From Plantago major (taxonomy: Eukaryota > Streptophyta > Magnoliopsida > Lamiales > Plantaginaceae): a DNA stretch of 64,000 nucleotides. The stretch lies in the NCBI GenBank assembly GCA_026545765.1, contig CM048840.1, positions 54,126,580 through 54,190,579 of the forward strand, read 5' to 3'. Shown here piece after piece: positions 1 to 12,100 of the stretch. Numbering within the stretch: the first letter of the stretch is position 1; every line of letters begins with the position of its first letter. The notes under the pieces were generated by a model that was given only the letters and a program-made list of their open reading frames with translations, did not search any database and was not told the DNA's origin. The translations under genes were made by a program, and so were the position numbers.

Positions 1-283
1 TTGTTCCATCTTCAATTATCTTCACATCAGTTGGTCGCATGACATGTTTTTACTCCTCGAACTCCGTGCAATGGTTGATCCGGCATATTTGCTTCCTTTT
101 CCCGATTTGGCACAATTATGCCGTTTTGGTGCCTGAAATCGTGCAAATCCTCAAAACCGTGATCATGACCTACATAAAACACGCAAAGTTGGTAATTGAC
201 CATAAAACAACACAAATATTGCATCTAGGGAAAAAAACAAGGGTCTTAAAGTTTTCTATATCGCACATTTCATTGTCACATCA
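1..283 (-). repeat. 3' LTR (truncated by window start)
   Basis: This matches 5843-6125 base for base in length at about 92% identity. Its inner edge ends TGTCACATCA, the reverse complement of the LTR start TGATGTGACA. The next bases, read on the minus strand, are the purine-biased stretch expected before a 3' LTR, although it is a weak PPT. The outer end lies left of the window. Confidence 0.88.
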
Positions 284-2479
284 CACCACCAATTAAACCA
301 GTTTCTTGCTCATCCTCGAGCAAGGCAAAAACGATAATTAAGAAGTGACCATGAAATGTGCAGTAAGAATATACCACCACATAGTCAAGTAGCCAGTTTC
401 AAGGTTCCAAACTCTACTGACTTGCTTAGTTTCAACTCAAACTTCATGACTCCACAGTAAACAAGTAACATGTAAGCATCACTCACTACAGCCAGCGGTT
501 ACAAGTGTAACCCAATGTCCTTATAGGTGTACTTCAAAATCATTACCTCGCGGTAATGTTATGAAATCCTGCTCCTAAAAGTCAAGGCATAAATCAAAAC
601 AGTTTCTGGTTGGCTTGGTAAGTAAATCAGGTAGGATAATATAGAGGAGGGGAAGGCCAAGTATCATTAAAAGTTAACAAGGTAGAATAAAAGGGTACTT
701 CAGGTTAACTTATCATTTCGGACACTGAGCTACTTCCTTCGACTTCGTCTTCTCATAATGACAAATCTTCAGCTTCTCTTCTATTATCGTAGCTTCTCCA
801 TCGGTTGCTTCACACATAGACTACTTGCTCCTTTAATGTTTCTCTTTTTTTTTTCTTTTGGCATACTATTTTTTGCAGTCGTTTTATTGACCCGTATGCT
901 TTTTGGTTGGCCATCATTGGGCTCTTTTAGTCTCTCCATTTTTTTTGTAGTGTCTGTTTACCGAATTCCGCACTTTTTTGCGTGCTGGTTTGGTATACAT
1001 GTCATCAACCCTCACGAACATGTAGGTTTTTAGGGCCACGCCGGTATGTGGGTAGTATCTGTAACATGCCCAACACGAAAATGGTGGTCATAAGGACCAT
1101 AAAATCCACTCCGAGAGTTTTGTACATTTGCTTGTTTCGGTACTTTCTTTTCTATTTTTCTGGAGCAAGAGCTAGTGAGTTTTAGCACCGAAAATAAGCT
1201 GTAGAGCCAACAAGGTTATCTTTTGATGATGATCATCTTCCACTTCTCCCCCAAACCAATTTCTCGAACTGGAGTCAGGGTTTTCTTCTCTTCTTTCACC
1301 CAGACCAATTCTCGATCATGATCAAAACATGATTCTCCTCCATTCTTTGGAACTCGTTGCTTCGTTTCTTCGTTCAAGCTCGGCGGTAAGTTGTTGTCAC
1401 CGCTTTAGTAAATCAAGTATAGGATATATGGTGGAGATTCATAAGGGCTAATAAAGCTTTCAGCGGGTTAGAGAAAGGTATTAAAAATGATTCAGAAAGG
1501 TCAGTACCACTAATCATATTCATGTTGTTGACAAATAAAGACTCAAGGGTAGTAGTGTTCACATGGGTGCACACAGGACTTCAATTAGAGTTGCAAGTAA
1601 ACTCACTCATCAAAGAAGCATGGGTCTGATTCGGTCAGAGCATATATTCAGCAAGGAGCAAAGCAGGAAAACAAATCCACAACCCCTCATCTCAGTTATG
1701 GCTCACACTCGGGACTCTCCACAGATCAAAACATTTTTCAACAAGTAAAAGACCTTGGAAGTAACAGATAATCTTAAAATGCAAAATACTAGGTGCGAGT
1801 ATTTCAAAAGCTTCTACAGACCAAGCAAGTTTGCAGGCAGTAGTCAAATCAAACTCTTCCCCCAAACCTAGCAGAGAGCAGATGGGAAACTAGGAAAGTA
1901 AAGAAGAAAAAGGACAGATACTCCCCTCTTGGTGTTGTGCTTCCATGCTGGTTCATTTAATTCCTCCTCCATTTTTCCATTGTACCTGGGCTCAAAAGTG
2001 TGTGAGATAGCATGTTTGGAGTGAAATCAGGACTATGGCTTACTTGCAAATCTCAAGGGGTTTTTCTCCCCCAAACATGATGTTTGGTATAGAAATCGAA
2101 AATGAAAAGTAAAAAGTGCAAATGCAAGTGCGTAATATAAACATAAACATGGGTTGCCTCCCATGAAGCGCTTGTTTTATGTCTTATAGCTCGACCCCTG
2201 TTTTCACGATGGCTTATTTGTCGAGGGTTAAACCCTCGATCCCGTTGAAACACTTGTCCATCCATTCCTTTGTTGCGTAGCTCGTATCTCCATCCCAACA
2301 CCTCATTGCTTCTTCTTTGATTACATCCACGAATAAATGTTACTCCAATTCATCATAATGCTCATAGCCAAGTCCACTATGTCTTCTTCCACCAGATCCT
2401 GCATTATATATCCAAATTCCTCTTCATCTCCTAAATGAAAATCATCAGCGCGCTCCCAGCAACCTCTTTCAACTCTCAT
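284..2479 (-). other. 3' non-coding interior of the gag-only element
   Basis: This stretch lies between the end of the protease and the 3' LTR. It has no long ORF. Just after the protease (about 2480-2150, minus) there is a short degenerate coding-like stretch ending in the GGGAGGCAACCCATG motif near 2148-2163 that is common after the last ORF of plant gypsy elements. Positions 961-1080 resemble a segment of copia elements A (27768-27890) and B (44812-44930) in the same orientation. A clustered T run at 847-856 and scattered short ORFs have no support as genes. Confidence 0.6.
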
Positions 2480-4458
2480 TCATTCCTCTAGGAGTTTACC
2501 CTTAAAATTGAAACGCTTCTTCTGCCCTTCCACGATGAATGAATAGGTCTTCTCCCCCGTGTCAACTACGACTTCCATCTGATGTAGGGCTGGTCGCCCA
2601 ATAAGTATTTTAGATATCATCACACTTCCTTCCATATCCATCACCAAGAATTCTAGCCTTGTCCTTATGCCTCCGAACTCCACAGGTAAACCTCTAATTT
2701 CTCCAGCACATCTCTTCATCGAGTTGTCAGCCAGCTAGATGCTAGGTCCGCATGGTTCTATCTCGTCTTCAATCCCTAGCTCCCTTGCTTTAGCCAATGA
2801 CATAAGATTTACGCTGGCTCCAAGGTCAATCATGCAATTTACCTTTTTACCCTTCACTCCAATGGTCATGCTGAACTGTCCCGGATCTCCTATTCCTCTC
2901 CTAACGATATCTGATCCTTCTCTCCATGCCACTCCAACGTAGGATTTCTTCTGGTTATGGAAGTCCCTTATAGCTGCCATATAGTCAGATGGGTATAAAG
3001 TAAACAGGTCTTGCATTGGCACTGGAATTGATTAGCTCTCCAGGTTTCCTTTAGCCTTCTTCTTCGCAGCCTTCTTAATGTCGTGTGCAATTCTTCCTGG
3101 GAAAGGTAGATCCTTCCAATCTACTAACTTACCGGTCACAGACCTGACAAATCCCTTCTCGACCCAATATCTATAATCACGTCCCCTTCTGCAGTCTTCT
3201 TTTGCTTTATTCTTCTCTTCCTCCTCATTCGAACCCTTGACTTCCACTACTTACTTATTCTTCTTCTTCTTCCCTTTAGCGTCTCCTTTACTCTTTGGCA
3301 TTGAATCTGGTGATGTTATCCCACTCCCAGTGGTTATCGATCCTATGTATTTCATGCGTTGCTCCCTTACTTCTTCCACCTTGTTATCCATATCTCTCAC
3401 TACGATCTTCATCGCTAACATTTCCTCTTCCACCCCTTCAAATTCCTCACTTAGTTTCTTCAGCTCCTTGCTGACTGCCATGAACTGTTTACGAAGGAAA
3501 TTCACTAGAGCTCGGGTATCACTGCCTCCTTTATCCAGTTCCTCTAGCACCACCTTTCCTCTCTGGTTATGATGTTCCTTAAGAGTCTTGATCTCCTCTT
3601 CCAACCCCGTCTTAGCAGTTACAATGCTGTTAACCACCTGTCCGCTGCTGATCTTGGAAACTTCATCCTTCCCTTTGATGCTCAACTCAATAGGTTTCCC
3701 TTCTCGTACTTCTTTGCTTACTTCCTTCGATATGCTTCTCTTTTCCAAGTACTCAGGAGTTCCTACGTTCTGTCCCATAGCCCATTGTGCTTCTTCCTCA
3801 ACTGCGGCTATTGTCCTTACTTCTTCTATTGCCTCCTTCTTGTTGAAGATCTCATTCTCCTTCAGCTGCTCACTCCTGTACCTTGAATTCTTAGCAACAC
3901 TTGCGCAAGCTTCCAGTACTTGCTTAACAGAACTCCCCATAATGATCCCTTCAGAGCTACGTCTATATGGTCTCTGAACTCCTCTCTAACTCCTAAGTAG
4001 AAATACTCACAGAGTTGTCACGAAGTAAACTGAAAAGATTCCTTCTATCACTGAGCGATGTTGGATATCATCCTCCTTTCTCTCATAACCCTTGCTAGCC
4101 CTAGAAACCTCTTCAAGAACGTACTCCTAAGCTCTTCCCATTCACTCACTTCTTCTTTGATTGAATCTATCCGTCTTTTTGCTGCTCCCTCTAGTGTTTT
4201 GATGAAGAACCAGAATTTCAGCTCACCATCGGTTAACCTCTTCGTCGGAAACTACTCGACAATAGACTCGAATGCGTACATGAACTCGCATTCATTCTCT
4301 CCTTCTCTACCTCTGAACTTTGGTAATGCGCTAATCAGAGTTATATCAAATCCGTACTCCTTTACATGTGGCTGCATTCGAATTCCACTCCTTCTTAGTT
4401 TCGGCATACTGATCTCCCTGATAATTCTTTCGTCTTCTTCTTCCATCTTTCTTAACAA
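2480..4458 (-). pseudogene. Ty3/gypsy gag plus retropepsin, broken
   Basis: Gag starts near 4458. The first part reads through a TAG at 4252-4254 into a typical gypsy gag core (…LRSTFLKRF, then RVMRERR) and ends in stops near 4050. A frame change leads to 3940-3251, a lysine/glutamate-rich coiled-coil-like stretch. Beyond a TAA at 3251-3253 the same frame continues to a retropepsin with the active-site triad written IDLGAS (usual D-T/S/L-G), then a distal ILIGRP motif near 2610, ending at 2480. The four ORFs from 3940 down share one frame and are separated only by stops. Known role: capsid and polyprotein processing. The stops and frameshift mean it can no longer act as written. Confidence 0.8.
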
Positions 4459-4696
4459 ACAAGCTTACGCAGAGATATATAATAATATAATAAAGCAGAT
4501 AAACGTATTTTTAAGTTTTTTATAAGAAAATAAACAAATACAGAAAAGAAAATATTTTTGGGTTTTTTACTGCGATAATCGATTCCCCCAGGTTTTTTTT
4601 TTTGGGTTTGCTGTACGAATTGAAAGACAGTGCGTAAGGTAAAGCGAAAGAAAGAATTTAACTTATCTGGTCAAAACTTGCTTGAGCAGTCAAGTG

Positions 4697-4714
4697 TCCC
4701 CGGCAGCGGCGCCA
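4697..4714 (-). promoter_or_regulatory. Primer binding site, tRNA-Asp type
   Basis: The minus strand reads TGGCGCCGCTGCCGGGGA immediately inside the 5' LTR, separated by a few bases. It differs by one base from the TGGCGCCGTTGCCGGGGA site used by many plant Athila/Tat-type gypsy elements (tRNA-Asp primer). It fixes the element's orientation. Confidence 0.85.
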
Positions 4715-4719
4715 AATTT

Positions 4720-6125
4720 TGATGTGCACTCAGAGATTTCGTTTTCCGTTGTAGAACCTGTAATCCCTCAATAAAATCAAGATTAAATTTATAAGTCGGA
4801 AATCCTCAAATCCACAGTTTATAGTGGAAAGTTGACTCGGGATGTCGTTCTCCACGGACACTTGGCATAGCAACAAGCAAATAACGTTTGTAAATTATAT
4901 GTAGAAAAGTAAACAGATTGATCGCAGACATATTAATTAAATCACAATAAACCCTAAATTGCTTTGTTGTAAATAATTGATGGACAGGCATAAAGGATCC
5001 CCAACCTCCCTCTTCTATGCTACTCCCAACTACTTAGAATCAAACAACGTACTAGCCATCTACAAGCAGCAAAGAAACATGCCAAAAGGATTACGTCGTA
5101 GTTAATCCATACGCCTTCACTCACTAACAATGTGTTGTGTCACTCAACACACTATATCGTCACGTTTTCAGACAAATCACACAGGATAATATATAATCCA
5201 TTACCAAGTCGTAGTTATTAAGGATTTTCCACATAAGGAGTCGGACGAATAAAGAACAAGCACGAATTACGTTTTCAAACTAATTCATTAATATATCACG
5301 GTATATAAAGAAGTAGCAAAAGTAGAGATACGGTGGTTCTCCTTTCAAAAGGAAATTAGCTACTCATAGTAACAAAGAACAGTAATTGAAATCTAAGAAG
5401 AAAGGAAGAAGAAGCTTAGTCTCTGATGTTCTTGATGTCTTCGTGTTGCTGCTTCTAGGGTTTCCTCCGTCTGAGTGCTTGACGGCCAGCGGGTTGGGGT
5501 TTCACTTCCCCGAGGATTGGATCTCTCTCAAGGAGAGCTGATTTATGATCTGTGTGGATTCTGAGACCCCTGAGGTTTTATTTAGAAGTGGAATTTCAAC
5601 CTCCAAACCGCCATTCTTCAATAAGGAAGGTTTAGGAAGGCGGGCCTCAGTCTAACAGGCCAGAAAGCAGCCCAGGAGGAAAAACAGATGAATGATTGCG
5701 GCCTCCTGGTGGCCGTAGTGATGCCCTCTGGGGTCCCCTTGTGGTCGCCAAATGCGATTTCTCCAGCTTCGAATCTGTTTTCTTCGTTCTTCAATTTCGG
5801 GCTTCGTAACTTCATTTTCTCGAAAAGCGGTCTTCTACAAAGTTGTTCCATCTTAAATTATATGAGCATCGGTTGGTTGCATGACATGTTTTGACTCCTC
5901 GAACTCCATGAAACGGTTGATCCGGCGTATTTGCTTCCTTTTCCCGATTTGGCACAATTATGTCGTTTTGGTGCCTGAAATCGTGCAAATCCTCAAAACC
6001 GCAATCATGACCTACATAAAACACGCAAAGTTGGTAATTGACCACAAAACGACACAAATATTTCATCTAGGGCAAAAAACGAGGGTCTAAAAGTATGCTA
6101 TATCGCACATTTCATTGTCACATCA
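4720..6125 (-). repeat. 5' LTR of the gag-only element (1406 bp)
   Basis: On the minus strand it begins TGATGTG (6125) and ends CACATCA (4720), a perfect 7-bp terminal inverted repeat with TG…CA ends. The inner end abuts the primer site and the outer end matches the truncated LTR at 1-283. The base block after the outer end (CCTTC, 6126-6130) is the candidate target duplication; its partner is outside the window. Confidence 0.88.
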
Positions 6126-6420
6126 CCTTCGAGGAGCAATAATCTGCCGACCGATATCCTGATGCACAGTTGAATGAACATTAGGCAATCGATCTATCTC
6201 AACAGCATCCACAAATATCGAATTCATCTCCGAAACCTCCAATTCATCCATAAAATCTTAAATCGGATCAATATCGGAATGAACCGAGGGATCCAACACA
6301 TCAAATCATTCGTATCAATCCCAAATCCTTTCAAACTATCATCCACGGCCTTTTGTTTGTCCTTACCCTTCCTAGCCAATCGGAAAACCAGCGAAAAACT
6401 AGGGGAAAACAACCGAGAAG
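6126..6420 (-). pseudogene. Coding-like fragment interrupted by the gag-only element
   Basis: On the minus strand, 6412-6345 reads an open stretch including GKDKQKAVDDSLKGFGIDTN. A frame change and a TAA follow, then another open stretch of about 40 codons (MDELEVSEMNSIFVDAVEI…) runs to 6126, exactly where the LTR begins. It looks like coding sequence hit by the insertion. I do not recognise the family. It could also be chance ORFs. Confidence 0.35.
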
Positions 6421-6880
6421 ACGAAAATGGCGAGTTACACCGTTACTGTGTGAGAATCGCACATAGACTCGGAGAGAAAAACGAATAAGAGGAGATTGAT
6501 CATGCAAATTATACACTAATGTGTATTTTTATTTATGCAGAGATGCAATTTTTTGGAGAATGTTAATAAATATGAAAAAATGAAATACATATATCCTGTA
6601 GCGACCCCTGCCAATTGAGGATCATCCAAGTCATTCATAGATATATTAACGTCACCGACTGTAGTTGTAATTCAGTAGTGTAAATATAAGAGGCTATCTA
6701 ATACATGTGTGGAACATAACTATAACCAGAAAGCACAAAATTTTGCAGTAAATATTGCATAGAGATTCTATCAAGATGCTGTCTATTTTTCTTCAAGCAC
6801 TACCATGAAGCTTTCACTAAACTGAAACTTATATAAAAAGGCTATCATGAACCTTCAACATGTGATTCTCCATGAACAAA
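6421..6880. other. Spacer without recognisable genes
   Basis: AT-rich DNA between two retroelements. I see no ORF, repeat or RNA gene that I can support. It ends with the GTCAC target duplication of the next element. Confidence 0.5.
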
Positions 6881-6885
6881 GTCAC
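6881..6885. repeat. Target site duplication GTCAC, left copy
   Basis: GTCAC directly precedes the LTR start TGATGTAGGG at 6886. The same five bases follow the other LTR end at 16226-16230. Five-base duplications are the norm for LTR retrotransposon integration, so both outer ends of the insertion are original. Confidence 0.85.
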
Positions 6886-7666
6886 TGATGTAGGGTAAAA
6901 CCGATTAAGTCAATAGTCCAAGTCAAAATGTCAAACAGAGTCCGTCTGATATTCAAGAGAATAAGCTTAAGGTAATCCGATTGCCTGATTAGGGAGTTAT
7001 ATAATTTTAGTCCTTCTGATGTTATGGTCCGGTGCAATATAGGTTCGTCTAGGAGTAAGTTCGTCGGCAGAGTACTTGGAACAATTATCTAAAAGAAGAA
7101 GAAAATGGGTTAGACCCTTTTGGGCCGGCCTGCCTTAGCCAGTCCGGACTCTCAACTTGTTTGGAGGCGGATCAAGTTGGGGCTCGGACCTCAAAACTTA
7201 GAGAATGGAATATTGCAAAGTAGTTGCTTACCATTATGAGAAGCAAATGCTCTCCTATTTATAGTGGAACGCTCTGGGGGACACACATCTGACTCATCGG
7301 AAGTTGGTCGACTTGGCGAGATGGTGACACGTGGTGTCAGAGATAGGTGGCGTGTTTAGTTCACGCTGATACTCAGGATGTGGTCAGAGGTAGCCTGCTA
7401 AGACGCTCCAGCTGGACATGTAGGAGGGACGACTTCTTAGGTCAAAGTCCAGTTGCCCTGATCACAGATAAGTCCGTGGTTGAGAGATGTGGAGGTCGGA
7501 CCGGCCCACAACTTCAATCCGGCAATCTGGTCAGATAGATGGACGGCGAGTCCTTCGGTGACGGACCATGGGAGCTCTAGGCGGACTCATTCAGGACATA
7601 TGTCTAGATCTTAGTATGTCGCCTTGATCCGGCATGGTACGGCGACGGACTCATATGTATATATCA
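6886..7666 (-). repeat. 3' LTR of Tat-lineage element (781 bp)
   Basis: On the minus strand it starts TGATATATACA at 7666, right after the PPT, and ends CCCTACATCA at 6886, next to the target duplication. A TATA box, CTATAAATAGGAGAGC on the minus strand at about 7250-7265, marks the U3/R promoter. Positions 7245-7666 align with 15826-16225; the right copy lacks about 34 bp (a deletion near its outer end) and has a short insertion. Confidence 0.87.
7250..7265 (-). promoter_or_regulatory. LTR TATA box
   Basis: The minus strand reads CTATAAATAGGAGAGC, a canonical plant TATA box placed in the LTR as expected for the start of the element's genomic RNA. The same motif survives at the truncation edge of the other LTR (about 15831-15846). 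Confidence 0.7.
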
Positions 7667-7682
7667 TAAGTCCCCCCAGTTT
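7667..7682 (-). promoter_or_regulatory. Polypurine tract of Tat-lineage element
   Basis: The minus strand reads GGAAACTGGGGGGACTTA just before the LTR start TGATATAT. A purine run with six G residues abutting the 3' LTR is the plus-strand primer site of LTR retrotransposons. Confidence 0.75.
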
Positions 7683-8740
7683 CCATGTATCATAGTAGAA
7701 GATAGTTTTGAAATTATTGGTGATCCGTTGTCAAGTATATTGGGCTTGAATTTTCAGCCCATGTCATTAAGTCCAGACTTGGCCCAAGCCGAGGCCCAAT
7801 GATGACTGTGTCATCCTGCCCACGTGGCCTTATTTAATTAGTTCTGGCGAGCTATATATACAACCTAAGCTCATTCTTCATCTGTTTGCCTCATTCTTAT
7901 GATTCCAGTTGGAGCCGTTTGGTCGGTCTCTTTTATTTGCCAGGGCCGACCTTGGCTCCAGCGAATTTTAAGGGACTTCCCCATGCCGGACCATAAACTT
8001 TTTGTCTGGCGGCTCCTGTATAGAGCTTGAGCTTATGACGAGCTGCCTCCTGGAACCTTCACATACATAGTCTATGGTTGTCATGGCCAAATTTGTGTGA
8101 CCTTTGGTAGTTTTGAGGTCTGACTTCTTCTTTTCTTATGTCGGTTTAGAGTGGTTGTGTCATTGGAACTGAAAGCTGGCGGGAAGAGCTCTGATGCTCA
8201 AGCTGTTTGATTCCTGCTTTTAGTTTTAGATGATACAACTGCTCTTCTCGAGGCATCCATCTTCTGAGATAACTTTGTCGTCCGTCGTCAGCCATCTCGG
8301 ATGGTAACATAAGCTTTAATCACTATCTATGAGGCCCCGGTGTCCTCAAGGTCATGAGCTGGCGTGGAGAGCCGGACCACGTGGCTATCCAATTCCAGGT
8401 TTTGATCTTGCAGAACATTGGGGTTTCGATTTGGTGATTATAGTGGTAATGGAGTAAATTGTCCGTCGTCCCGGATCAGAGTCCGTCTTCATCTCCCCCA
8501 AGTTTTGAGGTTACTTTTTTCGTAGTTTAAAGTAAGCTGGAAATTTTTTTACAGTGGACTGATGTCCGTCTAGCAACCTTGGTCCGTTGATGAAATCTGG
8601 TTTTCGATATGTGGTTGAACCAATGAAACGTAATGCGATTTATGGCGCTTGGAGATGGTTCAATTCGTTATGATGACGGTTTCACACCAACCGAGGTGAC
8701 GGTTCGGATTCCCAGCCCATGGGCTTGGTTGGACAAGACC
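7683..8740. other. Non-coding interval between PPT and antisense gene promoter
   Basis: This part of the Tat element's 3' region has no ORF I can support. It is rich in GTCCGNC/CCGGAC words that recur through the element (for example in the LTR and in the 162-bp repeat). It probably holds upstream control sequence for the antisense gene and its far end serves the 3' LTR. Confidence 0.45.
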
Positions 8741-8748
8741 ATTATGCC

Positions 8749-8756
8749 TATAAATA
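8749..8756 (+). promoter_or_regulatory. TATA box for the antisense accessory gene
   Basis: TATAAATA in the context CCTATAAATAGGC lies about 30 bp upstream of a pyrimidine-rich probable start region near 8780-8790. It is on the plus strand, opposite to the element's own transcription, and leads into the spliced gene at 9124-12499. Function is inferred from sequence and spacing. Confidence 0.65.
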
Positions 8757-8940
8757 GGCTTTTACCCCGTCATTTTTGCAATTTTTATAAACTTACTTTT
8801 TCTAGAGAGAGAAACCCAGTCTGTCCGCAAGCCTAGAGAAAGGAATCAAGTTCGTTATCAAACAACCTTTCAGTCAGTCAACTCCGTTGCCAAGCAACCT
8901 TCCAGTCGGTCACTACTATCTGCATTCTTCGGCTTTTCAA

Positions 8941-9111
8941 GTAAGTACGCTTTCCCTGGACTTTTTCGTTTCCGTTTTACTTTTCAACCAAGTATCCGTT
9001 TGTTGGTCTCCTTTGGTTTAGTATATGCTGACATGAGGAGGTCCGAGCAAGGGGCCTAGGTTTTGTTTCCAAAGTTAAAAGATTTCTCTTTGTTATTTGT
9101 AAATTCCCCAG
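8941..9111 (+). other. Predicted 5' UTR intron of the antisense gene
   Basis: A strong donor (TTTTCAA|GTAAGTACG) at 8941 pairs with an acceptor after a T-rich tract (AAATTCCCCAG) ending at 9111. The next exon begins 13 bp before an ATG at 9124. Predicted from consensus only; no RNA evidence. Confidence 0.55.
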
Positions 9112-9123
9112 CTCGGACCAATC

Positions 9124-12100
9124 ATGTCAGTAGGAGATAATCATTTAGGTGACTTGTACGAGAGTGATGGTGAGGAGGTTAATCAGAATCCTAATGAAGT
9201 TATTAATCTGACTGATTCCATTCAGGGTTCGAATGTCGACAAAACTGCCCCTTCTCCTTCTGAGTTAGCGAGATCATAGGCGTCCGTCATCCCTCTCATG
9301 TCCGGTATAATGTAGTTAACCTTCCCCATTCTTCCATCCAAACCTTAGGAACCACATCCCAATCAGTCATACCACCTAGCGGCGGACCTTCCCTGTCTTC
9401 AAATCCTCATGTCCATTATAACATAGTTGACCTTCCTTCTCATCCCCGAGACCCTTACCCCCCCCCCCCCCCAAAAAAAATTCTTTTCTAGTTTGGGGTA
9501 TAATTTTAGGACACCCGTATACAAACCTTTACCAATGGCGTCCTTTCATATATCCGGGTCCGATGAGGCCGGTCCGTCTCGAACTCTTCCTTTTAATAGA
9601 GTTTCGGAATTGGAGAACCAGGGAAGTGAGTCTGACTCCCCCCCTTTCTTTTGATGACAATCCTCCTCCCAGGGCTAGGGATAGGATTCTTCTTTTTGGG
9701 ACCACGGCCATTCTCTCATCGCCTGAAGAGGAGTCAGAAGCCCTGCAAGGCATGGGGACGAATAATGTTGATGGTGGTGGTCCAGGGCCTTCTGCATCAA
9801 GTTCTAGGGAGTCAAACTCTGAAGATTCTGATGACGAAGAGTCCGACGAGGAGGTGGATACAGACGACTCAAGACCCAAGAGATCCGATGGTGAAGCCAT
9901 TGAAAACAATGCGAGCTTAGTGATCAAGGACGAACCACGAGAAGAAGAAATTTCGGTGGCCGAGAATGAGGAGAGGGCCATCATCACTGTGCCCGAGATT
10001 GGGGAAAGTTCGAGGTCCGGTCACAAGAAGAAGAAGAAGAATAAAATTAACAAGACGGCCCTCGAGTATATGATGGAGCGGACCGTCCCTATTGGTCCGA
10101 TGAGAGCCGATGCTGAAACCAATGATGATGGAATAATTCCCACTTGTTCTGAAAGTTTGGTAGCCTCAGACATTGAAAGTCTCTACTATAAGTTCGACAT
10201 TCCGAGGGAGTACGAGAATATCATATCAGATCCGTCCGAGATGCTGTACAATTCGTGTCCCGGCTGCTTGGCCTTCCATGTACAGGCTTTCAAATGTGGG
10301 TGGATGTTACCAATGAAACCCGCCGTGGAGGAGCCCTTCCGTCACACCAGCTTGTGTCCGACCCAAGTGTTGCCTAATGATTTGGGTACAATCATGTGCT
10401 TTTACATCATCCTTGCCTTGAAAGGCGAGGAGTTCACATACCAAAAATTCTTATCCGCCTTCGCCATTTCTTCAAGCCCAGTGTCGGCATTCTTCTTTTT
10501 CAACCATCGTCATGGCTATAGGTTTCTATACGGATTTGAAACGTCTCATTCTTCAAAATGGTGGCCCAAGTATTTCTACATAAGACATCCGTTTGGGGAT
10601 TGGAATCTGCCCCGATTTTTCCGTCGAGACAACTTTAGGGCCGTCTCCATGAGGAATCCCCCAGATTGGCTGAAGTCATTGAGACCACTGATGGTCATTA
10701 TGGAGTGGTCCAACGCTGAAGAAGGGGAGTTGGACGAAGAGATAGAGATGGACGGGATTGGGACCCGTGGTTATGTGGACGCGGAACATGACACAGATCC
10801 GTGCCTGGAGATGGAGAGGAGTGTTGTGTTCGGCGTGGGTGGTAATGATCCAACATTATATTACCCCTGTGGGTTGGTGACTCAACCCAAACTTTGGTTG
10901 GCCGGTCTCACCTCCACGCCAGTCTACTGGAATAATAATGAGAGTTTGAGTAAGTGTCTATGGTTTTATCGGTTTTATCCTTTGGTGTGAATTATTTCCA
11001 ACTGTTTTTAAGATGATCTTGATTTGTGCAGGGTACTGGATAATGGTCTCCGCCCAAGCTTTTTTGGATCAGAGAGCCACCGAGAGGGTTGCCAATGCCC
11101 TGAAAATCAAGGAGGGCAAGAAGGCGACCACGTATACTCCTAGTGCTCAGAAGATGAGTAATAAGGAGCCGGTCAATGCGGCTGTGATACTCCAGCCGGA
11201 CTCTGGTGGCGATGCCAGGGCATCAAATACCCGGTCTAATGTTCCTTCTCAAGAACAGGTAATAGGTTTCGACCCATCCTTCTCTGTAAAAATTTCAAGG
11301 CATGGATACTCGGCCACAATTGATGGGGTGATGGTACATGTCTCTTCTCCGGTCCCTCTAACTCGGACTCAGGTACAGGATCAGGGGTAGAAGAATCAAA
11401 CCAATCCGCCCAAGCCACCAAGGTCCGATGCAAGCCGTGATAAGAGAAAGGGTCCACAGGAAAAGATCCCTGCCCTAAAAAGATCTCGGCCGACCGGCTC
11501 TGATTTGGCCAATCTATCGGACGCTTCAGCACTACGGTCTTTGTCTCAAGCCGAGTTGGCGGACAGTTTAAGCGTTATATCCGAGCTTCTCCGGACCCAA
11601 GCTGATGCTGTGAGTCCTTCTCATAATCTTTAGACAAACATCACAATTGTACTGACACCGGCCTTTTTCTTATTCAGGTATGCAGCCATGCCGAAGCCCT
11701 AGACGAACTCCAAGTTTCTGACTCCGTCCGTCTGGCCCATGAGCTTGAGTTGGCCAATGCCAAAAACGCTGAACAAAAGGCCGAGCTTGAAAAACTTGCT
11801 GCGGCCAAGGCTGAAGTGGACAAGAAGTTGGAGAATGAGAAGATCGCCTTTATCCGGGACGATAAGGGACTGAAGTTGACCAGCCAAGCCCAATCCCGGC
11901 TCGGTAAAGCTATTACTGTGGCGGCCAAGACAAGCCATTTGAACACGGTCTAAGATTTTCTCCAGTCGGACTCCTTCTATTTTCTCAAGAAGCTGGAGTC
12001 AGTCGATACTCGTGCTGATGCTTTTTCTGACTGCATTGGCCAACTTCAAAATCTGGGCCTACTCGACAAGGAGCTCACTGCACTGGATCCGCGGTTGAAG

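Larger units (their letters stand above)
1..6125 (-). mobile_element. Non-autonomous Ty3/gypsy-like element (gag-PR only), partial
   Basis: The element reads right to left: 5' LTR (4720-6125), tRNA-Asp-type primer site (4697-4714), gag and aspartic protease (about 4458-2480), about 2.2 kb of non-coding DNA, then a 3' LTR of which only 283 bp (1-283) lie in the window. Bases 1-283 align over their full length with 5843-6125, which fixes both LTR edges. I find no RT, RNase H or integrase motif in the 4.4-kb interior. Gag-only elements with LTRs, a PBS and a gag domain are known from plants as TR-GAG elements; assigning this one there is inference. The two LTR pieces differ at roughly 23 of 283 positions, so it is the oldest dated insertion here. 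Confidence 0.85.

Noticed and set aside
3237..3977. Plus-strand ORFs of 105-129 codons over the gag region
   Set aside because: They lie opposite the gag/protease frame of the gag-only element, which has recognisable motifs; the plus-strand products are Ser/Phe-rich shadows.
9529..9987. 152-codon minus-strand ORF, Ser-rich
   Set aside because: It is the reverse complement of the acidic Ser/Asp-rich part of the plus-strand accessory gene; the composition is a mirror effect and it has no family signature.
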